From assembly GCA_019314375.1 (NCBI GenBank), contig JAFCZJ010000046.1, forward strand, positions 1 to 48,778: a DNA stretch of 48,778 bases, read 5' to 3'. Of this stretch, positions 1-10,186 are shown in pieces. Positions within the stretch are counted from its first letter, which is position 1. Each line of letters opens with the position of its first letter. The notes under the pieces were generated by a model, which searched no databases, was not told where the DNA came from, and worked only from the letters and a program-made list of their open reading frames with translations. The translations under genes were made by a program, and so were the position numbers. This DNA comes from Deltaproteobacteria bacterium (GTDB lineage Bacteria; Myxococcota; B64-G9).

Positions 1-212
1 CCATTGCAAAAACGGGCTCCGCATTCGTCGCCGTCGGGCACAGGCAGGTTGCTGCAACCCGCGGCATCACATTGGTCTACGGTGCAAGCATTGCCGTCCG
101 CGCAAGCGGTGACGCGTTCCGTGCTGCTGCATTCCCCGGCCAGACAGGTCCCGCGCATCCAATCCAGCCCATTGCAAAAACGGGCTCCGCATTCGTCGCC
201 GTCGAGCACAGG
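1..212 (-). repeat. Intragenic direct repeat, 168 bp apart
   Basis: A segment of about 44 bp at 1-44 recurs almost perfectly at 169-212 (one visible mismatch). The spacing is a whole number of codons, so it duplicates one cysteine module of the lipoprotein gene at the left edge. Confidence 0.8.
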
Positions 213-689
213 TTGGCCCTCACATCGATCAGTGGATTCATTGCAGACTCCGACTCGACAGGCTTCGTCCACCGAGCTGCAATCCCGCAACCCACCGCCG
301 ACACAGTGACCCCTTCCGTCGCAAGCATCTCCGTCGGTGCAGTAGAGCCCGTCGTCACAGGGCCCAGTATGCATGTCATGTCGGCAGACACCCTCGGCGC
401 TGCAAACATCGGTCGTGCATGCGTTGGCATCGTCGCAATCGCTGTTTGTTACGCATTCGCCCAAAGCTGGATCCGGGATGCACTCTGTTGGACCCTCGTT
501 GACATACTCGGCGTCGCACAGACAAGTTGCCACGCCATCCTCCACGGAACATGTCCCGTGACCCGAGCACAACACGTCCTTGCAGGGATCCTCTTCGAAT
601 CCAAACCGCCCACAACCAAACAAAACCAGAACCAAAAAACTGACGAGACACAAAGTCGTCTTGGAGATTCCTTGAGGGTGTCGTGACAT
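1..689 (-). CDS. Cysteine-rich modular lipoprotein, 3' part outside the window
   Basis: The reading frame opens at an ATG at 689 and is still open at the window edge (229 codons seen). GGAGG lies 6 nt upstream of the start. The product begins with a lipoprotein signal peptide whose lipobox ends LFGC (Cys26), so it should be lipidated and exported. An EGF-like segment follows (about residues 35-70), then repeated cysteine modules of the type C-x-D-G-x-x-C-T-x-D-x-C. Two modules contain the same D-G-D-E-C-G-A-R-F-C segment 56 residues apart. Such modular proteins are common on myxobacterial surfaces. No enzymatic motif is visible. The lipoprotein call is firm, but the role is unknown. Confidence 0.8.
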   Translation of the reverse strand, partial: MSRHPQGISKTTLCLVSFLVLVLFGCGRFGFEEDPCKDVLCSGHGTCSVEDGVATCLCDAEYVNEGPTECIPDPALGECVTNSDCDDANACTTDVCSAEGVCRHDMHTGPCDDGLYCTDGDACDGRGHCVGGGLRDCSSVDEACRVGVCNESTDRCEGQPVLDGDECGARFCNGLDWMRGTCLAGECSSTERVTACADGNACTVDQCDAAGCSNLPVPDGDECGARFCN

Positions 690-747
690 GGCGTCCTCCC
701 TCGGTGCTTCGTTTTCCGAATCAACGGGATTTTGGAAGCACACTTTT

Positions 748-753
748 ATTATA
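748..753 (-). promoter_or_regulatory. Putative -10 box for the cysteine-rich lipoprotein
   Basis: A perfect TATAAT hexamer on the minus strand lies in an AT-rich patch about 60 nt upstream of the ATG at 689. No convincing -35 hexamer is seen at 17 bp, so this is only a candidate. Confidence 0.4.
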
Positions 754-850
754 GCACAAACGGCCGCGTCAGGAGTGATGAGGCCCGTTTGGAGAGGGAC
801 GAATCGGTGACGACAAGAAACGTTCTTCAGAGCATCAAAGAACCACAAGC

Positions 851-1045
851 CTAATACACGCCTCCCGTCTTCCCTGTCATTCGAACAGTAGGTTGACGGG
901 CAGCAGGAACGTCGCGGACCGCGCGAAGATAGCAGAGCTTTTCTCTGTGGGATTGCATGATGTACTCGCGGTTGTGAGCCCGCCACATCATGTGGAAGAA
1001 AGAGTATGGTTTGAGGACCATGTATCGAGCACCGAGCAGGGTCAT
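851..1045 (-). pseudogene. Truncated IS200/REP-associated (Y1) transposase remnant
   Basis: A 64-codon minus-strand frame carries F-F-H-M-M-W-R-A-H-N-R-E-Y followed by a segment rich in charged residues and E-K-L-x-Y-L. This resembles the N-terminus of Y1 (HUH) transposases of the REP-associated type. The frame stops after about 64 residues, before the catalytic H-x-H and Tyr region, so it looks like a broken 5' fragment. A perfect palindrome lies directly upstream (1047-1071), the arrangement expected of such transposases and their REP sequences. It could also be a chance frame; the family resemblance is by eye only. Confidence 0.4.
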
Positions 1046-1452
1046 TGGGGTGTCCGGAATCCGGACACCCCATCCCTCCCTCTTGTCAATTGGAGTTTGT
1101 AGTAAATCCAAACGACAGAAAAAGACACGAAGATTCCGAAAAACAGCCAGAGAGAGCTGGCTCCGCCCTCTACGAGGCCCAAAACGATGGCGATGATGGC
1201 GGCGCTGGACCAAAGAATCTTCAGCGTGAGCATCGTATTGAAGGCATCAAAGCTCCCCTTATGCATAAAAAGGGATTCTCCTCCGATGCCCACAAGGGCG
1301 GCACCAACCAATCTCGCGGTCAGCGGCTCAACCCCCTCGAGTCCGAACAGCCCGAGGGTCCACAAAGGTGCGAACAACAAGGGAATAGCGAAGACGATGT
1401 CAGCAACAAAATGGATAACAAACCAAACTCTTAGCGATCTCGGTATGTCCAT
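1042..1452 (-). CDS. Small integral membrane protein, unknown function
   Basis: The product is about 136 residues with four hydrophobic segments separated by short loops, typical of a small polytopic inner-membrane protein. ATG 1452 is chosen. A TTG at 1464 is an alternative, and neither has a strong Shine-Dalgarno. I do not recognise the family. The last codons run into the perfect palindrome at 1047-1071, so the C-terminal G-V-S-G-F-R-T-P is encoded by repeat DNA and may not be ancestral. It lies downstream of glycogen phosphorylase on the same strand, with a gap of about 70 bp. Confidence 0.65.
   Translation of the reverse strand: MDIPRSLRVWFVIHFVADIVFAIPLLFAPLWTLGLFGLEGVEPLTARLVGAALVGIGGESLFMHKGSFDAFNTMLTLKILWSSAAIIAIVLGLVEGGASSLWLFFGIFVSFSVVWIYYKLQLTRGRDGVSGFRTPQ
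1047..1071. repeat. Perfect 11-bp palindrome, 3-nt loop (REP-like or terminator)
   Basis: GGGGTGTCCGG, AAT, CCGGACACCCC forms a perfect GC-rich hairpin. It overlaps the 3' end of the membrane-protein gene and abuts the transposase remnant. No T-run follows on the minus strand, so a REP-type element fits better than an intrinsic terminator. Confidence 0.75.
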
Positions 1453-1520
1453 GATGGCTCGCAATCTTTATTGGCCATCCATGCGGATGACGAAGATTGG
1501 TCGCAGATCTACGCTGGGAT

Positions 1521-4100
<2,580 letters not shown>

Positions 4101-4213
4101 GGCTGCCCCTTGGCTAAAAGTTGGTCTTAGATTTCACCGTCGGGATTCAGCCGGTATCCTATGATCAAATGGAGAAAGAGGCGAGCCCTGAAAAACAGGG
4201 TTCACCCGGCGTA

Positions 4214-7200
4214 TCAGAATGCGCCACCGTCGATACGGCGACCGGGGGAGAATCGGGATCTGTCGGCGGCGTCGTCGGCGCTCATGTGCAGGATGAAGCC
4301 CGAGATGACATCGGCCGCCGGATCCAAATCGTTCAGGTCCGGGCTCAAGACCATGGACTGCTCATGATCTGCCGTGTTGTCGTAGGTCACCGAAGCCAGG
4401 AGTTCAGCGGACGCACCGGCGAGCAGGATGCTGTCTCCGGTATTGTTCAGACTCAGCCCGCCGGACGATGCCTCAAGCACCTGCAAACCCGCGAAGGCCG
4501 TACAATCCAGACTTCCTGCGCCGAAGACCACGACCACTTGGCCGGGTTCGAGCGTCGTGCCGGCCGCGAAGACGTGGCGAACGCTCAAGGCATCGGACAA
4601 AGTCACACCATCCATAATCAAAGGCGCCGCCGAGACGTTAACGATCTCGACGAACTCGTCGCCCGAGGCCGAACGCAGTCCGTCGCAGTTCGCATCACAA
4701 ATTGCGTTTCCCGGATCAGCCAAGAACTCGTTGATGACCAGATCCCCGGCCACGGGTGCCCGAGCAGTCTCCGAAGTCAAGAGACTCACGTAGGTATCCG
4801 TGCCGTCCACCGTCAACTCCCAAAAACCACCGCTGGTGTAGTACTTGACCTGGCCCACCACGCGCACCAAGGAACCCACCTGCATGCCCGTGGGCAGGCT
4901 GGCATATGAATAGACCGCGATACAATCCGACGTTCCCGGATCGCAGACATCGAAAAGAGCGCCGGAAATGGAGCTCACCTCGGCTTCGTCCACGGTGACG
5001 ATACTCCACTCGTTGTCCGGGACATCCTGCAGCACGCTGGCCACCGTGCCCTCGGGCGCCTCGGGCCAATCACCCGACCGCACGTAGCACACCAACAGAT
5101 TCCATAAGGATGTAGCCCCTATTCCATAGGTGGCGTCGTACGCTGCGATGGACGCATAGGGTCGATTGGCCAACACGGTATTGGCCAAAGTCGAGCTATA
5201 GCAATGGTCGGTCAACTGCCCATAGCTGGCCAGGTTAAGAATCTCCACGCCCATGGTCTCTTCTTCCGCCGTGAAACAATACTGCTGGGCATCCAGCTCA
5301 AAGCAGTAGGAACCGGTCTCCCCCGGGTCCTGCCGCCAAGCGGCCAGGGCCTGGTTGAACAGATTCCAGTCGGTGGTCATGGGCGAGCACTCGCCGAAAC
5401 TTGCACAACGAGGCACGTCGATCCAAACCCCGTGCTCTGCGAACCACCAGGCGCGACAGGGATGAGCCAAGGCCAGTCGATGGGGCAAAGAATAGCTGTA
5501 GCCACTCATGGCCTCGATGACCACCGGCTTGTAGTTATAAGTCCAAACCACCTGCAGCTCTTGCCAATCTGCGGAATCCAACCAGCGCTCGATCATCACC
5601 AGGCGGTCGATACCCGCATCCACCTTGGGCCTTACCCGCAGGCGCCAGGCTCCGGCATCGACTTCCAGCACGCCCTCGACTGAGAAAACATGACCGTAAG
5701 CCACGGCCCCGTAGCTCCACAGGGGCTCGGCCCAACGATAGAAAACCGGGTCCGCGAAAGGATCTCCGTCTTCTTTGATCCAGTCCGCCATGGCATTTGC
5801 GTGGTCCGTTTGGCTGCGGTCATACGCACCCTGACTGGGATCCTCGGCCAAATAGACCTGCAGCTCGGCACCGTTGGGATCGAAAAGTCCCTCGTCGCCC
5901 CAGTCGGCCATTTGCAGAACCTGATCGCTCGCCTGATCGTCGGCATCCAAACAAGCCACGCGGCGCAAGCGCACGGGCTGACCCAGCCAGTTGCCAGGAG
6001 AGGCCGGAGCGGGCAAGGCGGCCAGAAGCTCGGCCACGCCGTCAAAGGCCTGCACCGGTCGAGCGCCCGCCAGCCCCAGGACAAAGGGCTCTTCTCCATC
6101 TTCAGCCAGGCGCCAATCGGCCAATTGACTGGGGCTGACCGCGGTCAAAACGCAAAGCTGCTCTATGGACTCGAAGGCTCCATAGCTGTCCCTGTACGCG
6201 ATGATGGCACCGGCCGTTGCCGGGCCGATGCCGGTAATCTGCTGCATCTCGACGCTGCTTGCGAGGTTCACGTCCACCACTGTTGCACCCGAAGGCGTCT
6301 GGTCCGCACAGTTCACAGCGCCTGGGGACGAGCCACTGGCACAAGGACTGGCCACCCAGTTCTCCGGCCCGTCGGCTATGGCCAAGTCCACTCGCTCGGC
6401 GCTGATGCCGTTGCCCGGATTAAAGGGTGTGCCGTAAGTGGACAGCAGGGTGACCCCATCCGGGGCCAAAAGACTGACAGGATCGTCGGTAGATAGACCA
6501 CTTCCCAGGGTGGCGGTGCCCACGGTCAGCAACAAAGCTTCCGCCGGGATGACGTAGGGATCGACCAAGCCGGCATAACCGGAGTCCAAAACCACGGCCA
6601 ACCCACCGGCAGGCAACAAAGTGGGTCCACCCAAATATCCTTCAATCACGTCCGTGGCATCCCCGTCGCTAAGAACATAGCCGGCCAAGTCCACCGGACT
6701 GTCGCCCAGGTTGGCGATCTCGACAAACTCGCCATAGGCCTCGTCTTCCGGATTGGCCATGACCTCGCTTAAAACCAGATCGGTGGCCACCGGATCCGGA
6801 TCGGGGTCCGGGTTGGCGGCGCAGTTGGGCGCCCCCGGAGAAGCACCGGCCGGACAGGTAGAAGCGGCCCAGTTCGTGGGGATGTCACCGGCGTCGCCCA
6901 GCAACTCGGCGCTGACCCCATTGCCCGGGTTGAAAGGATACGCGAAGGTCGAAACCACGCTCACCCCGTCTGCGGCCAACAAGGTCAAAGGATCGGTGGT
7001 CGTCAAACCATTGCCCAAAGTGCTGTTTGCCGGGGCCAACCAAAGCACCCCAGCCGGAATGCTGTAGCCGTTGTCGTACTCCGGATCCAGAATGACCGCA
7101 TAACCGCCGGCCGGGAGGATGGTGTCGCTTCGTCCGGGGAATGCACCCAATACATCCGTGGCGTCCCCATCGCTCAAAATCAAGCCTGCCAAATCCACAG

Positions 7201-9289
7201 CCTCCGAGCCCGGATTGAAAAGCTCGACGAACTCATCCCGATCCTCGTCAACCGGATTGGCCATGACCTCATTGATGATCAAAACCGGCACCTCGGCGCC
7301 TCCGCCGCTCCAGGCGCAGTTGTCTAGACCGGCCGAATGGCCCTCTGCACAGGGACAAGGCGTCCAGTTGGTGGCCACATCGGCTTCGAAGGCGTCCAGT
7401 CGCTCAATGGATTGAGCTGTGGTCAAACCGGGATGAGAGAAGGTGCTGATGACCGTCGAGCCATCGGCCGCCAACAAGCTCACCGGGTCGGTGGAAGACA
7501 ATCCATTGCCCAAAGCAGCCCCTTCGACGCTGACCACGGCCAGCCCTGCGTCGAGGAAGTAGGGCGCGGCTGCCAAGAAAGGCACCAGGTCCGGATCCAC
7601 CACCAGGGCCAATTCGCCGGGCTGCACGAGCGAGGCGCGACCACTGACGACCACCAGGATATCCGTGCTATCGCCGTCGGACAAAACCAAGCCGGTCAAT
7701 TCCACTGCATCTTCACCGTGATTTAAAATCTCCACATATTCGCCCACCAGGGCATCGGCCGGATTGGCCATGACCTCGGTGATGATCAGGCTGGGCGTAC
7801 CCGCCGATGCTCCGCCGGAGGAAATGCAATTGGCCGCGCCCGGGGAATTCCCACATGGGCATGCAGCCCAATTGTCCGGACCGTCTCCGGCTTGCAGATC
7901 CACGCGCTCGGCGCTGATGCCGTTGCCCGGATTGAAGGGCAAGGAATAACTCGAGATGACCACCCCATCACGCTCCAGCATGATCGGATCGCTTGTGGAC
8001 AATCCCGAACCGATGGTGGCCGTGCCCACGGTCAGCAGCACCGCCTCGACCGGGATGTCGTACTTAACTGCAAGATGAACGTAGCCCGGATCCAAAATGA
8101 CAGCATAACCGCCGGCGGGCACCAGGGTGCTGCCCACGGAGTAGGCCCCCACGCTGTCTCTGGCATCGCCGTCGTCGATGACCAGTCCGGCGGCATCGAG
8201 GGCCGTGTCCGTGGGATTGTATAGCTCAACGAACTCACCCAAGGCTTCATCCAGGGGATTGGCCAGCACCTCGCTGATGATCAGATCGCCCGCTGCGCCA
8301 GCGGTCACGTACTCGTATGCGCCCATGTCCGGCGCGCCGGATCGCTCCTGTTTCAGAAAGTCGGTGGAGATGCCTACGTCCAAACCCGCATCGATGGCCG
8401 GTGAGTCGGCTTGCAAGCGATAATCTTTGGCCGGTGCGTCGACGAAACGCGGATCGACACTCAGGTCCCCCTGGCCCACGATCGCATCCCCCACGTAGTT
8501 GTCCACGTTGCCCCAAATCAAATTGTGCTGGTTGCTTGAGTTGGAATCCTGCATGGAGTTGATGCCACCGTGATTGGAAACCAGGATGTTGTTCTGAATG
8601 ACCTCCGAATTGAAAGGCCCCACCGAGATGCCGGCCCCGCCCATGTCGTAGGCAGAACCAAAGCCGTTGCCGACGATGGTGTTGTGCAGGATGCGAGGAG
8701 AAGTATAGGCGAACAAGGTGATGCCCGAATCGGAGTTGTTGAGGATCAGGTTGTTGCTCACCACCACCCAGGGGCCGACCTCAAACAGCTCGATACCGAT
8801 GCCATTTAGACGAACGACATTGCCTGTCACAGCCATGATGTTCTCGGCATCCAAGCCGATGCCAGATCCAAAACCTTCCACCAGGTTGTACTGAATACGC
8901 AAAGTATCGCCGCTGCCTGAAATGCCCACGTCGGGGCTGTAGCCGGCGGCGCCCTCGCTGGTCACGTGAAAACCCTCTATCGTGGAAAAATCACCGCTGG
9001 TGCAGCCAATCTGTCCCCGCAAAATGGTCTTATCCATGCCCGCCCCGCGCAGGGTCATATTCCCAAACAAACGCAGGTTTTCAGTGTAGTCGCCCTCGGC
9101 CACCAAAATGGTATCGCCCGCCATGGCCGCGTCGATGCCGGCCTGGATGGTGGCGTAGTCACCGGGCACATGAATCTCCAAGCCCGCCCGCTGACTGACG
9201 TACTCCTCAGCCTGCTCCGACCCGCAGGCCGCCATGGCAACAAGCAAACACAAGGACACAGCCATCGATAGAAAACGACACAGCGGCAT
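4214..9289 (-). CDS. Giant lipoprotein: beta-helix, five lamin-tail domains, helix-hairpin-helix
   Basis: The product has 1691 residues and a lipobox ending MAAC (Cys22). Residues of about 40-330 form a right-handed parallel beta-helix of the NosD/pectin-lyase type with many N-N-x-I/L turns. Four lamin-tail-like domains follow in tandem, starting near residues 336, 501, 670 and 838, each with a [L/I]-I-x-E-V-[L/M]-A-N-P opening, E-[F/Y]-V-E-[L/I] and S-D-G-D/D-D-G-D. Near 1005-1060 is a ComEA-like helix-hairpin-helix (V-N-L-A-S..I-T-G-I-G-P-A-T-A). An uncharacterised region and a second degenerate HhH (about 1347) come next, then an OB-like stretch and a fifth lamin-tail domain from about 1517. 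It ends S-P-G-R-R-I-D-G-G-A-F. GAGGTG precedes ATG 9289. A surface scaffold binding polymers or DNA is plausible, but the substrate is unknown. Confidence 0.9.
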   Translation of the reverse strand: MPLCRFLSMAVSLCLLVAMAACGSEQAEEYVSQRAGLEIHVPGDYATIQAGIDAAMAGDTILVAEGDYTENLRLFGNMTLRGAGMDKTILRGQIGCTSGDFSTIEGFHVTSEGAAGYSPDVGISGSGDTLRIQYNLVEGFGSGIGLDAENIMAVTGNVVRLNGIGIELFEVGPWVVVSNNLILNNSDSGITLFAYTSPRILHNTIVGNGFGSAYDMGGAGISVGPFNSEVIQNNILVSNHGGINSMQDSNSSNQHNLIWGNVDNYVGDAIVGQGDLSVDPRFVDAPAKDYRLQADSPAIDAGLDVGISTDFLKQERSGAPDMGAYEYVTAGAAGDLIISEVLANPLDEALGEFVELYNPTDTALDAAGLVIDDGDARDSVGAYSVGSTLVPAGGYAVILDPGYVHLAVKYDIPVEAVLLTVGTATIGSGLSTSDPIMLERDGVVISSYSLPFNPGNGISAERVDLQAGDGPDNWAACPCGNSPGAANCISSGGASAGTPSLIITEVMANPADALVGEYVEILNHGEDAVELTGLVLSDGDSTDILVVVSGRASLVQPGELALVVDPDLVPFLAAAPYFLDAGLAVVSVEGAALGNGLSSTDPVSLLAADGSTVISTFSHPGLTTAQSIERLDAFEADVATNWTPCPCAEGHSAGLDNCAWSGGGAEVPVLIINEVMANPVDEDRDEFVELFNPGSEAVDLAGLILSDGDATDVLGAFPGRSDTILPAGGYAVILDPEYDNGYSIPAGVLWLAPANSTLGNGLTTTDPLTLLAADGVSVVSTFAYPFNPGNGVSAELLGDAGDIPTNWAASTCPAGASPGAPNCAANPDPDPDPVATDLVLSEVMANPEDEAYGEFVEIANLGDSPVDLAGYVLSDGDATDVIEGYLGGPTLLPAGGLAVVLDSGYAGLVDPYVIPAEALLLTVGTATLGSGLSTDDPVSLLAPDGVTLLSTYGTPFNPGNGISAERVDLAIADGPENWVASPCASGSSPGAVNCADQTPSGATVVDVNLASSVEMQQITGIGPATAGAIIAYRDSYGAFESIEQLCVLTAVSPSQLADWRLAEDGEEPFVLGLAGARPVQAFDGVAELLAALPAPASPGNWLGQPVRLRRVACLDADDQASDQVLQMADWGDEGLFDPNGAELQVYLAEDPSQGAYDRSQTDHANAMADWIKEDGDPFADPVFYRWAEPLWSYGAVAYGHVFSVEGVLEVDAGAWRLRVRPKVDAGIDRLVMIERWLDSADWQELQVVWTYNYKPVVIEAMSGYSYSLPHRLALAHPCRAWWFAEHGVWIDVPRCASFGECSPMTTDWNLFNQALAAWRQDPGETGSYCFELDAQQYCFTAEEETMGVEILNLASYGQLTDHCYSSTLANTVLANRPYASIAAYDATYGIGATSLWNLLVCYVRSGDWPEAPEGTVASVLQDVPDNEWSIVTVDEAEVSSISGALFDVCDPGTSDCIAVYSYASLPTGMQVGSLVRVVGQVKYYTSGGFWELTVDGTDTYVSLLTSETARAPVAGDLVINEFLADPGNAICDANCDGLRSASGDEFVEIVNVSAAPLIMDGVTLSDALSVRHVFAAGTTLEPGQVVVVFGAGSLDCTAFAGLQVLEASSGGLSLNNTGDSILLAGASAELLASVTYDNTADHEQSMVLSPDLNDLDPAADVISGFILHMSADDAADRSRFSPGRRIDGGAF
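6285..8290 (-). repeat. Four tandem lamin-tail units of about 500 bp
   Basis: Four in-frame units recur with a period of 165-169 codons within the giant lipoprotein gene. Each encodes the same order of landmarks: an E-V-[L/M]-A-N-P opening, a D-G-D segment, L-[L/V]-P-A-G-G or a variant, an F-N-P-G-N-G-[I/V]-S-A-E or related segment, then N-W and a Cys-containing end. This points to expansion by tandem duplication. Confidence 0.8.
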
Positions 9290-9390
9290 ACATCACCTCG
9301 ACTTTCACTTGGAAATTATTCTCAGTATAGAAGTTGTCCCACCAAAATGCTAGGCTGCCTTGTGAACCACAGGCAGAGAGGCAAGGGGCC

Positions 9391-10176
9391 ATGCACAAAT
9401 CTCCATTGTTCATATTCGTGTTGACCATTTTGGCCGTGTTCGCCATGGCCTGCAGTGACGGCGACTCTTCCGTCGATGCGGGCGAGGACGGCATCGCAGA
9501 CGCCGGAGAAGACGCCGGAGAAGACGCCGAAGAAGACGCCGGAGAAGACGCCGGAGAAGACGCTGGTGAAGATGCTGGTGAAGATGCTGGTGAAGACGCT
9601 GGTGAGGATGCTGGCGGCGACGAGGGGCCCGAAGTGAGCCCAATCGTTTTCAACGAAGTTCTCATCGACGGGGCCTGCGGCGAAGACGCCAACGGCGACG
9701 GCAGCATCGATGCGGTGGAAGACGAGTTCATCGAGCTGATCAACATGAGCAACGCAACCCTGGACCTTTCCGGCTGGACCCTGGTGGACAGGGACTGGGG
9801 CGAATACTTGCCGCGCCACACCTTTGCCGCCGGCACCAGCCTTGCATCAGGTGCCGCCATCGTCGTCTTCGGCGGCGGCGAGCCGCCCGAGGATGAAGCC
9901 CGGGCGCAGTACTTGATCAGCAACGCAGCCGATCCGGGCACCTTCTATGGTCTGGACCTGGACGCCAATGGAGACACGATCCAACTTCTGGACGCCGATG
10001 GATTGGAAGTTGCTAGTTACGGATATGGCGACGGCGGGGACGAAGATGCGGTCAGCGACGAATCCAACACCCGCGCACCGGATCTAAGCGGCGACTTCAC
10101 GCCCCACAGCCAGGCCTCCGGCGACCCTGAGATCATCTTCTCCCCCGGGAAGCAAATCGACGGCTCGGCATTCTAA
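9391..10176 (+). CDS. Lamin-tail-domain lipoprotein with Asp-Ala-Gly linker
   Basis: The product has 261 residues from ATG 9391 (AAGGGG just upstream). An in-frame ATG at 9334 would place 19 polar residues before the signal peptide and is rejected. The lipobox is FAMAC (Cys21). A low-complexity linker of repeated D-A-G-E follows, then a single lamin-tail domain (F-N-E-V-L-I-D-G, E-F-I-E-L-I-N, L-D-L-S-G-W). It ends S-P-G-K-Q-I-D-G-S-A-F, matching the end of the divergent giant lipoprotein. The heparinase-like gene starts 10 bp downstream, so the two are probably co-transcribed. Its role may be surface attachment; no catalytic motif is seen. Confidence 0.88.
   Translation: MHKSPLFIFVLTILAVFAMACSDGDSSVDAGEDGIADAGEDAGEDAEEDAGEDAGEDAGEDAGEDAGEDAGEDAGGDEGPEVSPIVFNEVLIDGACGEDANGDGSIDAVEDEFIELINMSNATLDLSGWTLVDRDWGEYLPRHTFAAGTSLASGAAIVVFGGGEPPEDEARAQYLISNAADPGTFYGLDLDANGDTIQLLDADGLEVASYGYGDGGDEDAVSDESNTRAPDLSGDFTPHSQASGDPEIIFSPGKQIDGSAF
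9474..9617 (+). repeat. DAGE-encoding tandem repeats
   Basis: 12-bp units encoding Asp-Ala-Gly-Glu are repeated in frame and form the flexible acidic linker after the lipidated cysteine. Confidence 0.85.
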
Positions 10177-10186
10177 GAAACACGGC

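Noticed and set aside
4186..4200. Hairpin CCCTG-AAAAA-CAGGG after the giant lipoprotein gene as a terminator
   Set aside because: Only a 5-bp stem, with no T-run on the minus strand.
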